A stretch of 64,000 nucleotides of DNA, from contig KN834780.1 of the NCBI GenBank assembly GCA_000827265.1, positions 476,221 to 540,220 on the forward strand, read 5' to 3'. The translations under genes were made by a program, and so were the position numbers. The stretch comes from Collybiopsis luxurians FD-317 M1 (taxonomy: Eukaryota; Basidiomycota; Agaricomycetes; Agaricales; Omphalotaceae). The notes under the pieces are model-generated. The model had not been told where the DNA came from. It worked only from the letters and a program-made list of their open reading frames with translations, and searched no databases. This document shows, piece after piece, positions 24,009 to 35,200 of the stretch. Numbering within the stretch: position 1 is the stretch's first letter; the number at the start of each line of letters is the position of its first letter.

Positions 24009-26885
24009 TCAATACCCCCTCCTCAACATCTCATTCTCCTCCCTCAACTTCCTATTCTCCTCTCTCAACACCTCCAACTCACTCCCCAAGCTCCCCACAG
24101 CTTCCCTCAACTCTTTCCTCCACCCCCTACCCATCCTAACCAAATCCAAATGCAGCCCCATCATCTCCGCCCGAGATTCCTGGTGAAAATCATACATCGC
24201 ATCGCGCACAATGTTGCGAAGGAAGTCCTGCGGTGAGGGTCCTCCACTGAGGCCGGGAGATCCAGGGATGTTGGGATACGCTCCGTACGGGTATGGGTAG
24301 GGTTTGTGAGAGTGAGAGGATTGAGAGTGTCGGACGGGGGAATTACCCCATCCACCAGAAGCAGAAGTCGAAGGCCCACCGATGGAACCAGGACGACGAG
24401 GTGAAATTTGTAATGAAAGGCTTTCCTCTCGCGTTGTCGGTTCTCGTTTGTTCTCTTTACCCGACTCACCCTCATCATTCTGTTCCTCCTCATCTTCGCT
24501 AGAGCTGCCCCCGTGATCACGGAACAGAACCGTCCTCCCCTTGGCCTTCACTTTACCTTTTTCCTCCCCAATCTTCTTCTTTCCAGCATCTACCTCCGCA
24601 TCTACCTCTTCCTCCTGCTCCTCTCCCTCGTCCTCATCACTACTCAATCCCAACGACGACGGAGGCGACGATGTACCAAGCCCCCCAATCTCACGCACTC
24701 CCCGTCGTTTAGAAGCAGGCAACGGAGTCACCGGAACCTGCTCTAACTCCAACTCAGGCTCTGCGTCCGACAACTCTGGCGTCCTCGACAAAGTACGACC
24801 ACTACTCGTCGAAACTCTAGCTCCAGCTCCGGTTCCGGTTCCGCTCCTACCACTATTCGTACTCCCAGAAGAAACAGGCTTCGCGGAAGCCGACATCGAT
24901 GAAGTCGAAACCGTCCTCGCGCGCGAGGGAGGAAGATAGGCACGAGTAGAATTAGGCGATGACGTCGTTTTCTTCGATCTAGCCTCTCTGGACGGAGCGA
25001 GTCCGACGGCTGAGATGGATTCTGATACCGCCGCAGTAGCAGGAGCTGTAGTAGCTTTATTACTCGCAGTGTTTGATGGTAATTTTTCCGCCTTCGACGG
25101 GCGCATAGGTGCGGTCGAAGACACCGTACGCGTTCTTCTGGGTACAGGATCTCCGGCGTCCTCCTTAGCCTTCTTTGAGGCTGAAGAAAACGAGGAAGGA
25201 GGAGAACGGGAAGAGGGAGAAGGATTGACTGTGGTCCTAGAAGTTGAGGAAACCGCCCGCGTACGTCGAGGGACCGCCGCGGGGTTCGCATCTCCTGCTT
25301 TTGGCTTAAGTTTAGACGCAGACGCAGAGAGCGGTGAGGATTGTGGAGGGCCAGAACGGAGTCGAGAGGACGACGAATTGGAAAGGGCCGCTAAAGTACG
25401 TTCTCGCAGCCGTTCAGCTGTTTGCTTTGCGGGCGTGGATTTGATGTCCTTCTTCGAAGTCGAAGACATACCCGGTATGGCGCTGAGGGTTTCAATTTGT
25501 ACTATTCGTATATACGTTCAAACTTGAAACAAAAAATTCGAAAGGGAAACGTACAAGAAAAGTCATCGTCCTTGTTAGGATCTGCGTTTCCTTCGCTGCT
25601 AACTCCTAACGGGTTTCGCAGAGGAGAAAAGACCTTTTTTACGGGTACGGGATCGATATCTTTCCCGGGAGGTTTCTTGACAGCACTTATACTTGCCCCT
25701 GCCGACGCTTTTCCTTTTATGGACGTAGAAGCGACACGACGAGCGGGGGAAGGTTTAGTCACGGAAGAGATGGTAACAGATGGCTTTCGTGAAAGAGGTT
25801 CCGAGGTTTTTTCGGCGGCTGTGGGTTTGGTTGGGGCATCGGAAACACTTTTGACTTTGGACTAGTATAAAAATGAAACCAATATCCAAACAACTAACAG
25901 CGAAAATCTTGTACGAACCTGGACACTCATAACTGCCATTCTTGCACCAGTCTCGCTGAGGACGACAGACTTTGGAGGTTTATCCAAAGCACGAAGATCG
26001 AGGATGAGGAGTTTACCATTTTCGGTGCCAAGATAGATACTTCCGCCTTCCTGCGAGAAGGATAAAGATGCAAGAGGTACTTTGACGTTGATCGTCCGGA
26101 AGAGACTACGTTATTCGTTAGCGAGCGCGCACGGTCAGTGAGATAAAACAGACGTACCCCTTCTCCTTTTCCAGATCTACTAGTCCTAATGTTCCACCTG
26201 TCGTGGCAACAGCGACCAGAGTCTTGCTGAAGGGGCTGCACGCAATCGCTGTAATATGTCCTGATGCCGTAGCTTCGTTCAATGAGACTACTTTGAATGG
26301 GACAGAAAGTCGGCTCGTGTCGTATAGCACCAACTGCTTCCCGAGACCAAGCAACAAGCGCGTTCGGATATGAGGGTGAAAGGCACATGTCGTTATGGAA
26401 ATCTGGTCGGATACAGGCAAGCCTCGCAGGGCAGTATGAGATGATAACGTGAGATTGTGTACGTATGCAGCATCGGCTGAGATAGAGGCGAGCAACGTTC
26501 CGTCATTGGATAAAGAAAGAGAGTTGACGGGACTTTGATGTACGGTAAATGTCTGAGATATTTTGGCCGTAGCGGTTTCCAGAAGATGGACTTTATTTGC
26601 TGCACTGAAGACAATCGAAGCCTTGTCTTTGACAACCAGTGATGCAACAGGCTCCGTACTGGAGTATATATCTATCAAGGAATTCGATTCTGGGTCGTAT
26701 CTCTGGACAGCGTCTGCAGAACCGATGAAGAGAGTCTGGTTATCAGGTGACCATGAAGAGGCTATTGGGGCAGATAAAAGGGTCAAGCATGAAGAAAACG
26801 ATGAAGGAGGCCTTTTCAAAGATGGCTGGTCGAGAATACAGAGACCGTCAACGCTGGCGACGGCGAGCATGGTGGTCGCGATCAA
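24009..26885 (-). CDS. NEDD1-like WD40 protein (gamma-tubulin complex recruiting factor), 904 aa
   Basis: Exons: 26885-26158, 26105-25919, 25861-25555, 25501-24009; phases agree. Residues 1 to about 305 form a WD40 propeller (VNSLSLSNDGTLLASIS; later YLGTENGKLLILDLR and LDKPPKSVVLSETGARM, which resembles the end of the animal NEDD1 propeller). About 500 residues of Ser/Thr/Pro/Arg-rich, probably disordered linker follow. The last 75 residues (FLRNIVRDAMYDF to the end) are a coiled coil with LREENRKLREEN, matching the NEDD1/GCP-WD C-terminal domain that binds gamma-tubulin complexes. The inferred role is recruiting microtubule nucleation complexes to the spindle pole body or spindle. The orthology is my reading of the domain pattern. 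The start is the first ATG of the propeller frame, 84 bases from the divergent neighbour. Confidence 0.85.
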
Positions 26886-26969
26886 CGAACTGTTTAATCT
26901 CGTGACCGTGAACTATCTAATCATTATCTTTGCCTGTTATCTTATCATCTCTTGCTCTCAACGACCATC
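26886..26969. promoter_or_regulatory. Short divergent promoter region (84 bp)
   Basis: The start codons of the NEDD1-like gene (-) and the F-box/ankyrin-like gene (+) are 84 bases apart. Both must be driven from this stretch or from within each other's 5' ends. It is AT-rich (TCTAATCATTATCTTTGCC); no element is certain. Confidence 0.6.
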
Positions 26970-27775
26970 ATGCCCACGCTCGAGCTGCTCCCGGTGGAGG
27001 TAAGCGTCGTTCTCAAAGCAGGGTATTTTGTACTGACTGTTTTGTTCAGTTGCTGTACGAAATTCAGCTTTTTGCTCTATCCGAGCACCTTCCTTTGACC
27101 TCCCACAAATTCCACCAAATTTTCAAATCTGCTCCCTCTTCCTACCACGCGGAATATATCTTTCTGCGAACTCTTAGTAAACCCGGTTATTTTTTCAGCA
27201 GAGTCCTCCGCTACCCCTTATGTTCCATCCCAGTTCTTCGTTTTATTAAGGACCTCGCTAAAAAGCACCCAGTGTCAACCTTTCATGCCGAACTACCTAA
27301 ACGCCTGTACAGCCGTCTAAGTCCTCGGAAAGATGGACTTCATTGGAATGAGCAGGACCACCCATTACCTTTTATTAACGAATTACTTGACATGGGTCTC
27401 ACTATAAACGTCAACTCGGACGGCGGTTACGGCCTCGTCAAAGCTGTTCAATCGGGTTTTGTTCCTCTTGTTCGATTTCTCCTGGACAAGGACGCTTCAC
27501 CCGGATATAAAGATGATCTCGCCATCCGTGTCGCTATTCGCCAGAAAAACTTACCGATGGTCAAACTTTTAATAGAACGCTCCGATCGCGACAGCGCTGG
27601 TCTTAAAGGCAAGTCGAAAAACCATCACAAGAAAAGAAAGCTAGGAGATCGAGTGATGGTGACAAAGGATATGCTGAAGATTGCGGTCAAATGCAATGCG
27701 CAAGATATCGTGGATTATTTGATGAATGAAAAGGGTTGCGTGCCGGATATGCAGACATTGTATCTCATGCGTTAA
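26970..27775 (+). CDS. Small F-box/ankyrin-like protein (251 aa, 2 exons)
   Basis: Exon 1 is 26970-26999 (MPTLELLPVE) and exon 2 is 27050-27775, joined by a 50-base GTAAGC-CAG intron in phase 0. The N-terminus LPVELLYEIQLFALSEHLPL resembles an F-box-like helix start. The C-terminal half has two or three degenerate ankyrin-like units (VKAVQSGFVPLVRFLLDKDA, AIRQKNLPMVKLLIERS, VKCNAQDIVDYLMNEKG). A lysine-rich basic patch (KNHHKKRKLGDR) may be a nuclear localisation signal. The start was chosen because it gives the F-box motif directly; an upstream in-frame start at 26930 would read through the intron. Proteins of this shape are common in basidiomycetes; a role in SCF complexes is an inference. 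Confidence 0.75.
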
Positions 27776-30700
27776 ATTCGTGCGTCTCTTTGTTTTTTCC
27801 TTTTACCCGCGGATTTTTGACTATATAATTCCTGCGCCGTCTCAGCTTCCTTCCCCCAATATGTCTCGCTTATTTTTGAGGTTTCGGCACAAATCACTTC
27901 CTTCTCGGCATCCCTTCATCGGCGGCGAACGAAAGCTTCACCCAAAACCTCCGAGCCACTGGAATAACCCATCGTTCTCAGTTACGAGAGCTTGGTCCCA
28001 GCGATGTGGACCGGGTCTTCCCCGAATCTTGTGAATTGTCGTCGAAGCCCTTTAGAAGATCTGAACTCTGAGTCAGGGGTGTATCGAGGGTCACATCAGA
28101 CATTTTATCGCCATTCCATCGACGAACACCTAGACACTCAGGTACCGCGCGCTGTGTAGAACGTCTGTCGGTGAGGGATGTATTGAGGAGTATATCAGAA
28201 GTTCTACCTAGGGTTATATATGGCGGAACAGGGTCGTCTCGTTCAACATCTGAAGGTGTCGGTGTAAGCAGACCGAGGGATGCTCTTTTGTTGAAGGTGA
28301 TTGGGCGATAAATTTAGGGGGTGTCCTAGTGAGTCTTCACATGTCTGTAGATCTAGAAATCGACGATTTTTTTACGTGTAGGTCATTGCTGTATGTGTTG
28401 AGCGGCTCTATCGAGTAATCAAGGGTATGTCATACAGTTAGGTTTACGGAAAGTTCTCGACTTTGCTGTCAACGTGAGTAACATGCGCGTGAAATGCTAT
28501 CGCCTGCCAGCTCTTCTTTTGTGACCTTGTTCGAGCGGTTCCTAGCGAGAGTGCACCATATTTTTCACACTCCTTGTGGACCTAAATTTTCTATACCGCT
28601 TTCTGTCCCTAAACGAGCGGATCAATGACTACGCCAGTTTCCTGGTTGCGGTGGCGTTGCTTATTCCGGTCTTGTACTGTCGTCCTTCTATCCTTCCCCG
28701 ATTTTTTGGGGACAAAAATCACGATGCATCTGACGGAATGCATAGCATATCGGGATGCGCGAGAAATAGATCACCCTGCGGGGGCTTTGTTCGTTCCTCT
28801 TTTCTGGAAAAAACTTTCGTTCGGGAGTCGACGAGAGCGGTTCCTAAGTAGCTAAACTAGAAACGTCATCTTCCCACTCGTCATCGGTTCAATCTTTCTC
28901 CTATGACTCGCTCTCCTGACGTCTTCCCTTCCAGAGTTGGAGGACTGACTTGGGAATTCGCATGGGGAATTCGCAGACTGTGATTATAGATGCTTCTCCC
29001 AGTCATACCTGGTGCCACTGCCGTCATTATCATCCACGCCAGACCCCTGGTACTGGTCGCGTCGGCGTTGCTCCTTGATACTCGGATACAAGAGAAATGG
29101 AAAGGCCTGCCGATGCGTATCAGACCCCTGTGCCCGAGAGAGTATTTCGTCGAGAGTGGTTCTTAGATAACGAGATAACAACGTATTCACACTCGTCATC
29201 TAAGTATGACGAGTGTGAGGTTAGGCGCAACTTTGCTCCGTTTTCTTTCATTTACGTAGACTGTCGCCCCAGGTGCTATACATGGTTTAGAACGCGTCGG
29301 GCAAGGATCATGAGGCATCTTGTACTTGGACACACGAGCCATGGAGGGCATGGAATAGCCTGCCAGTGCTTTTTTTGCTCCTTCCCGAGAGAAACTTTCG
29401 TTCGGGAGAACATATCCATATTCCTCATCTGCGCAAATCTTTCATCATTTACTCAGAACGAGTCGATGAATTGCCCTGAAAGTTTGCAGACTGACTATAG
29501 ATGCTTCTCCAGTTATACCTGCCGTCATTATTGACCAAGGACGTATTGCACATGGTGGTCCCTCCCGAACTTTTTGTGAGACCAGGATCATGATGCATCT
29601 AACCGAATACGTGCCTATTCGGATACACGAGAAACGGGTCCAATGGCCTGCTCGATTCAATCGGGAGTTGAGAATGGTTTCTAAGAGATGCTTAGAAAGA
29701 AAACAACGTTTTGACACAAGTCATGGACGCAAGTTTTCCATCATTTCCTCCCAGAGATATTCCAACCGAGTCGTTAGATTGACTCGTGCATTTGCAAGGT
29801 GTGAATGATCGTAAGGCTAATTTTTGGAGCATGAGAGCGAAGCAGATAGGGAGGGAAGAAGTTCCGTTGATATCTGAAGTCTCCGACGAAAGTGCCGATT
29901 TCACTTTTGCCGTTCACAAGGGACAGTGAATGGTGCTTCGGGATGTTTCTGAGCAAGGATTGGTTTTTTTCTAAAAAAAAAAAAAAAAAGAATCCATCCC
30001 TGATCCCTCACAACTTGGGAAGCTAAGTTGCGATGCAAGGTGCAAACTTTATTATCCGTAGCGGCTTTTCTTTTAGATTCACTATGCCTGGAACACCATG
30101 TATTTCTGGCAGCTTACACATCTCCGCGCGGACAGCTATTTGCACTTAGACTGAGCCGCGGGGTGAACTGCCGTCATTATTCATCGTGCCAGCTTCCCGT
30201 TTGTAGCTCTTTCTTCATCTCTAGTCGATGTTCCACTGTATGATAATTCTCACCGCGGAGACGTTACACTTTGTGGACTATCGCCATGCTGTCATTCCCG
30301 AACTCCTGGGAAATTTCCTGTGGTAGATTGTCCAATGATATTTGACAGTAGATACCACGTTCTTAGACGATAAAAATACTTCTGGTGAGTTCGTCCACCC
30401 GTCCAACTTTGTCAAGATCGGCGAAGAATCCACTTCTATGTTGGGTTAAGACGTGATTTAAAAACGGTCGTTGGGACGTACCAGCTTCCAAGGTACTTGA
30501 TTAGTGGGAGTTATGTATGAATTTAGGAACGCTCAAGATATGCTTATGGTTTGATGGTACCGTGAAAAGCTAAGGCTCATCGTTAACCTGTTCTCTCGTC
30601 GGATGTGACGACGGCAGCGCTCGCTGTTGACTGAGAATAACCCGAAAATTTTCCAACCTAGTGGCCTTATAGGACATCTTTCGTCTTTTAATTGTCGAAT

Positions 30701-31070
30701 GTATGCGTCGACAACGGCTCTTCCATGATCATCTATCCATCGCGAATCTGTCTGGGCTTCGAAGATCATTGTTAGCATCGTTTCAGCAGGCACGGCAATC
30801 TATATTTGGACATTCCTTGATTGTTAGACATTTGGACCTTTTATCCACCAATAGCAGGCGGGCGGCCCTGTTCACTGACTGCCATGATTATCAGATAGTT
30901 TCCTGGCACAGAACGACATGCAAATCTCACAGTCAGTACACGTCTTTATGCCCGATTTTTCTACGCTCGAACTCAGTACAGCAAATGGCACACGCCCCAA
31001 AACTTTCTGCATTCTTTCTGATTACTCGAAAATAACCTCGTTCTGAATCAAGCTTGGCACTGACAAAGCC
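27776..31070. other. Non-coding region with worn dispersed repeats
   Basis: No gene supported. The sequence around 28715-28770 (ATGCATCTGACGGAATGC...) recurs in altered form near 29588-29640. The stretch near 28981-29040 (ATAGATGCTTCTCCCAGT ... GCCGTCATTAT) recurs at 29496-29530, suggesting two or three decayed copies of a ~0.5-0.9 kb sequence. There is a perfect hairpin at 29188-29219 and a poly-A run near 29974-29989. Confidence 0.45.
29188..29219. repeat. Perfect 13-bp hairpin
   Basis: TCACACTCGTCAT (29188-29200) and its exact reverse complement (29207-29219) flank a 6-base loop, CTAAGT. Confidence 0.9.
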
Positions 31071-32230
31071 ATGCTTTGGAGTTGGCTCCGTTCTTTCTCA
31101 GCACTCACACTATCTTTACACCTTGTCTCACAGACTGCCTTATTAGTTGGAGCTATTACTTTACGCAACATCACTGTCGACGACAGTGATCCGTCTTGGA
31201 TATATCTGCCGTACGGAGCATGGAATATTGGAAATACTTGCCAAGGCTGTCAGGCTCAACCTAACGCAAGTCTGGTGTACAATCGTACATGGCATGATTC
31301 AGCAGTGTGTAGACGTCTTGATTGGGGTTGTTTTTAGACGGACACACTTTAACTTATTCTGCCCTCCTCGATAGTTCTATGCACCCCCGAATCAGCAAAC
31401 CATGTCATACCCCAATGTGCCATTCACCGCCAGCATATTTTTTTACGGTAAGGCGTTTGAACCAAGGTTGTAAAGTTGATCCAAACTTAGCGACTTGATA
31501 TCCAGGTACTGCCGTCTATGTATACTGCATTATCCTGAACAGCGTCACAACCCCCATTTTTGGAGAATCTGATATGGCTTTTTACGTGGATAACGTTCAG
31601 GTAAACACCTATCGGAACTCTCCGACCGAAAATCTGGGTACCTATAACTACAACGTACCCGTGTTCAGTCTCTCTTCACTTGAATTTAACCTCCATAATT
31701 TAACGATCCAGAATGGTGTTGCTAACGGGACGAATGCGTTAATTCTTCTTGACTACATCGCATATACGTACGTGAAATTCGTAAAAGAAAGGTTGCAAAG
31801 AGTCATCTTTGGTCTGAACTTCTGATCTAGAGCTGACGCTACCGTTGCTAATACGTCTTTACCGAGTGCGACATCTCCTGTCTCAACTTCGAGTGCAACG
31901 TCGAGCAGCAACACCCCCGGACCACCTGCGGTGTCCAGTAACAGCTTTTTAGGAGTAGAAATCGCTGTTCCTCTCGCTCTTTTCCTCCTCATCGTCATTG
32001 TATCCCTCTATCTGTGGAGAAAGCATTGTCTACTCAAGCTTGAAATCGAGAGCCGACCCAGTCCCAATCCACTCCTTACATCGACTCTTCCATCACCTCT
32101 TCCTCAAAAATACAACGGAGTTCTTTTGTCTGTGACCCCAATCTCTCCGTATCGTGACTCTACACTGCTTTCTCCCTCAGGCTACGAGAGCGGACCCTTG
32201 CCTCCGGCATATCAGGATCTGCGAGTTTAG
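31071..32230 (+). CDS. Single-pass membrane protein with small extracellular domain (322 aa, 4 exons)
   Basis: Exons: 31071-31304, 31375-31447, 31506-31767, 31831-32230; phases agree. Residues 1 to about 28 are a hydrophobic signal peptide. The extracellular part has ITVDDSDPSWIYLPYGAWN, CQGC, TWHDS, FYVDNVQV and YNYNVPVFS, the pattern of a widespread agaricomycete surface-protein family with a jelly-roll-like predicted fold. N-glycosylation sequons are present (NIT, NAS, NRT, NLT). A Ser/Thr/Pro-rich stalk follows, then one transmembrane helix (GVEIAVPLALFLLIVIVSLY) and a ~70-residue cytoplasmic tail ending with PLPPAYQDLRV. No function is assigned to the family; cell-surface sensing or adhesion is conjecture. 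Confidence 0.8.
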
Positions 32231-35200
32231 CAGAGCGCGTTTACTGCGGATATAGAGGTCACCTTGACATTGCTTTTCTCTCGGGATCGCGGTTGTATGT
32301 ACAGTAGATGGTACAATTTACCTTCCTTGGCGCATGGTCTGATGGAAAGGCGCACAAGGTTTTTAACTCGCTAATTTGTGTAATCTATAAGATCCATCTC
32401 TGATGTTCCCGAGGTCATTCAAGGGGCACGTCTAGGTCGAATATAAATGCCACACCAGCCTTCTAACTAGTGCAAGGACGTAGTTGAGTGGTGTGCAGCG
32501 TACTACTCTGGAAGCCCTTCTATTATTCTGCGACAGGCAGAGGTACGGGTTTCTCGGACGAGGAGGGCCTATAGGTAGGTCAGCCGCTAAGAAATAAATA
32601 CATGACTGGGAGCATCATCCGGATACTCCTTTGTTCTTCGCCGGTCAAGGTCGCAGTCTACTCTGTTTGCCACTTTTCTTTTTCTCCCAACTCTTTCCCT
32701 AGTTTCCGCCTAGGTCCCCGTGCAGTGTATTGGACCCCCGCACAGCGAGGTGGTTGCGACCAAAGCATATACTTGGATCCCTGCGGCATGCCATGTAACT
32801 GATCGTATCTTAGATTCGTATGAATATTCACGGCGCGCAGAGGCTACTTACCCACACTGACCTTTCCTTTGTTCGTCTCATTTCGGTTTCACGTCTTGAA
32901 TATATCAAACTATTTTTTGGCATTCGGTGCGCCATCCGTTCTTAGTATGACACGAATGCAATTTCCCAAACATCAATTCAAGCTCTTGCTGTCTTCTTCC
33001 TTCTTCTTCTTTCTCCTTGGACACCACGCTGCCTAGTTTCTCGGATCTTCGTTGTCAGTGCTCTATTCAACTTCATGACAACAAACATCTTACCTTTAGA
33101 GAGTTACCTATAGTCAGATCTCCCGCACCTTGGCAGTTAACTAATGACTCTTTCGCTGTTGGGCGGAGATTCGTATAGCCTCGCAGGAAATAATTTCTCA
33201 CCTTAAATTGGATCTATGTGCTTCAGGTTTTCCAAAAATCATGGCAGAGAGAACCCTCAAAATATAACTTGATGTCAACGACCGCTTGGCATGAGAGGAG
33301 AAACGGTATCTCGACGGTAACTGGTCATGATGCACAAATACTAATTGCATCGGCGGTGCATTTTCGGATCGAAGCAGTTTCGGCTGAGCTACAAGCCGCT
33401 GGCACTAATGTTCCTCGTAGCAGAATGTAGGTTTCACTGTTTGAATTCGAGCTACACATAATGACTCGAGTTCAAATACATATGTGAATGACACAGAATA
33501 AGTAGAGTACGTACTACGGGCCCCTTCCCCTCTGTACCAGTTGCCTCCGGCTTCCCGAATGTCATTGATAATGCCACTGTATACACGCAGTAAGCATTAC
33601 CGATCTCCGAATCTGGCCTCTGGCTACAGTCAATCACAAGAGCGCACCTTTGAACCTGCTCAAAAGGGCGAGTAAGTCCGGAGGCCAGTATTGATTCACG
33701 ACATTGGCGAAAACATGCCTGATAAAATCTGGCTCGGATATTAAACAATAACACCTCCATCTGCAGTGGGTATTTCTTCTTTGTCATTATTGTTTACACT
33801 TCGGGAACCAGTCTTGAAGGACATTAAAGTTGTTCGCTTGCTTACAACATAGCGTGCCGAGTATGCCGACGTCTGCCTCGCACACTTACCTTAAGGAAGG
33901 ACCAAGTGTGCGTTAGACAACAAATATTGCCACAAACGCGTCCGACTCGGAAGAAACAAAATCATACCCGTGTACGCTAGTCGATTTTAGCGACTCTTCC
34001 TAGTTGAAAATTTCGTGACTCTGGGGGACTTGCGACCTGTCAAATGACGTCCGTCGTTTCATTGGACGTCCACGCCCCCGTCCCAAGATGGGGTTCATTC
34101 CAAAGCCTTAGCGTTAGAAAACAGTGAGAAATTCATCTCAGTTTTAATTTTCAATTCTATGACTTGAAATAGAATTTATATTGGTCCGATTTAAAGTTTA
34201 CACTCCGCTCGCCTACTTTGACGCGACAGAGGATGCCTTGCTTGATTGATGCATAATAAATGACATATTTTAGAATAAGCGCATTGAGTTGGGATTTCCG
34301 GTATGGAATAGCGCCTGCTCCGTTGCTGCACCGTATGACACAGAATCGGTATGTCAAGGTAATCAAGATCTGGAGACTGGACATCACTTGTCCAAGGGAT
34401 GCTTGACGCAGAGAAAGTGCTCTTCAACACAGCACAAAAAGCGTATAATTGCGAAAAAAAAGTCGTCTCCGTCTTTGGATTTCGGCAAATTCTTGTTTGA
34501 TTGTTTCCTACGGCCAAGAGCCACCGTCTACTTACACATGGTTTACTGCGGCAAACGGAGAATATCGGCAACAAGCAAATTATGCTGCACGGGTATGGGT
34601 AGCCCCTTGCATTGTGAGCAAATCCCAAGTCCCAGGTCGGCGTTCTTACACTTGGCTTCTATATCGGTATTCAATAACCATGTCGAAGCTCAACGATGTT
34701 TATTGTATAGCTTCCTGGTTCTCCTGGCAGACAGCTGAGCTTGAGTGACACCTTGTAGACCCGGTTGCCTTGACCCGCTGAATTTGGCGTAACACTTCAG
34801 CCATGGATACATGGGCACACACCCGTGTTCAAGTCGGACTTTGCTTCAGCTTGAGCTTAATTCCTATTCATGTCTCTCTACCTTAGACTGAAACTTAAGC
34901 TATAGCCAATTCTTGAACGGACCCCAGGTTGGGTGCCACACAACGGCGTTACAGTTTCCGGTAGAGGCCAAAAATTAGCACTCAATAAGTTACCTCTTCC
35001 GAGTAATTCAATCCGGGCCAAGTAAACAACTGAACGATGATCTCTTGCATCACTGCTAGGTACGGAGGACGCTGATGGCAAAACAAAAAACCGCCTGGAT
35101 TCTCGGATCTCGATTCCTTTTCTACGAACGCGGAGATGGCTGTATCCTCGAGTACAGTACGTATGCGCACAGTGTTCCCTTTGCACTTCCATCATTTCTC

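Noticed and set aside
24513..25865. Plus-strand ORFs opposite the NEDD1-like linker (up to 170 codons)
   Set aside because: Shadows of a Ser/Arg/Pro-rich coding region; no splice signals or domains.
33452..33787. 111-codon minus-strand ORF, and ORFs at 34191-35195
   Set aside because: No domains or convincing joins; they may be gene remnants but cannot be supported as genes.
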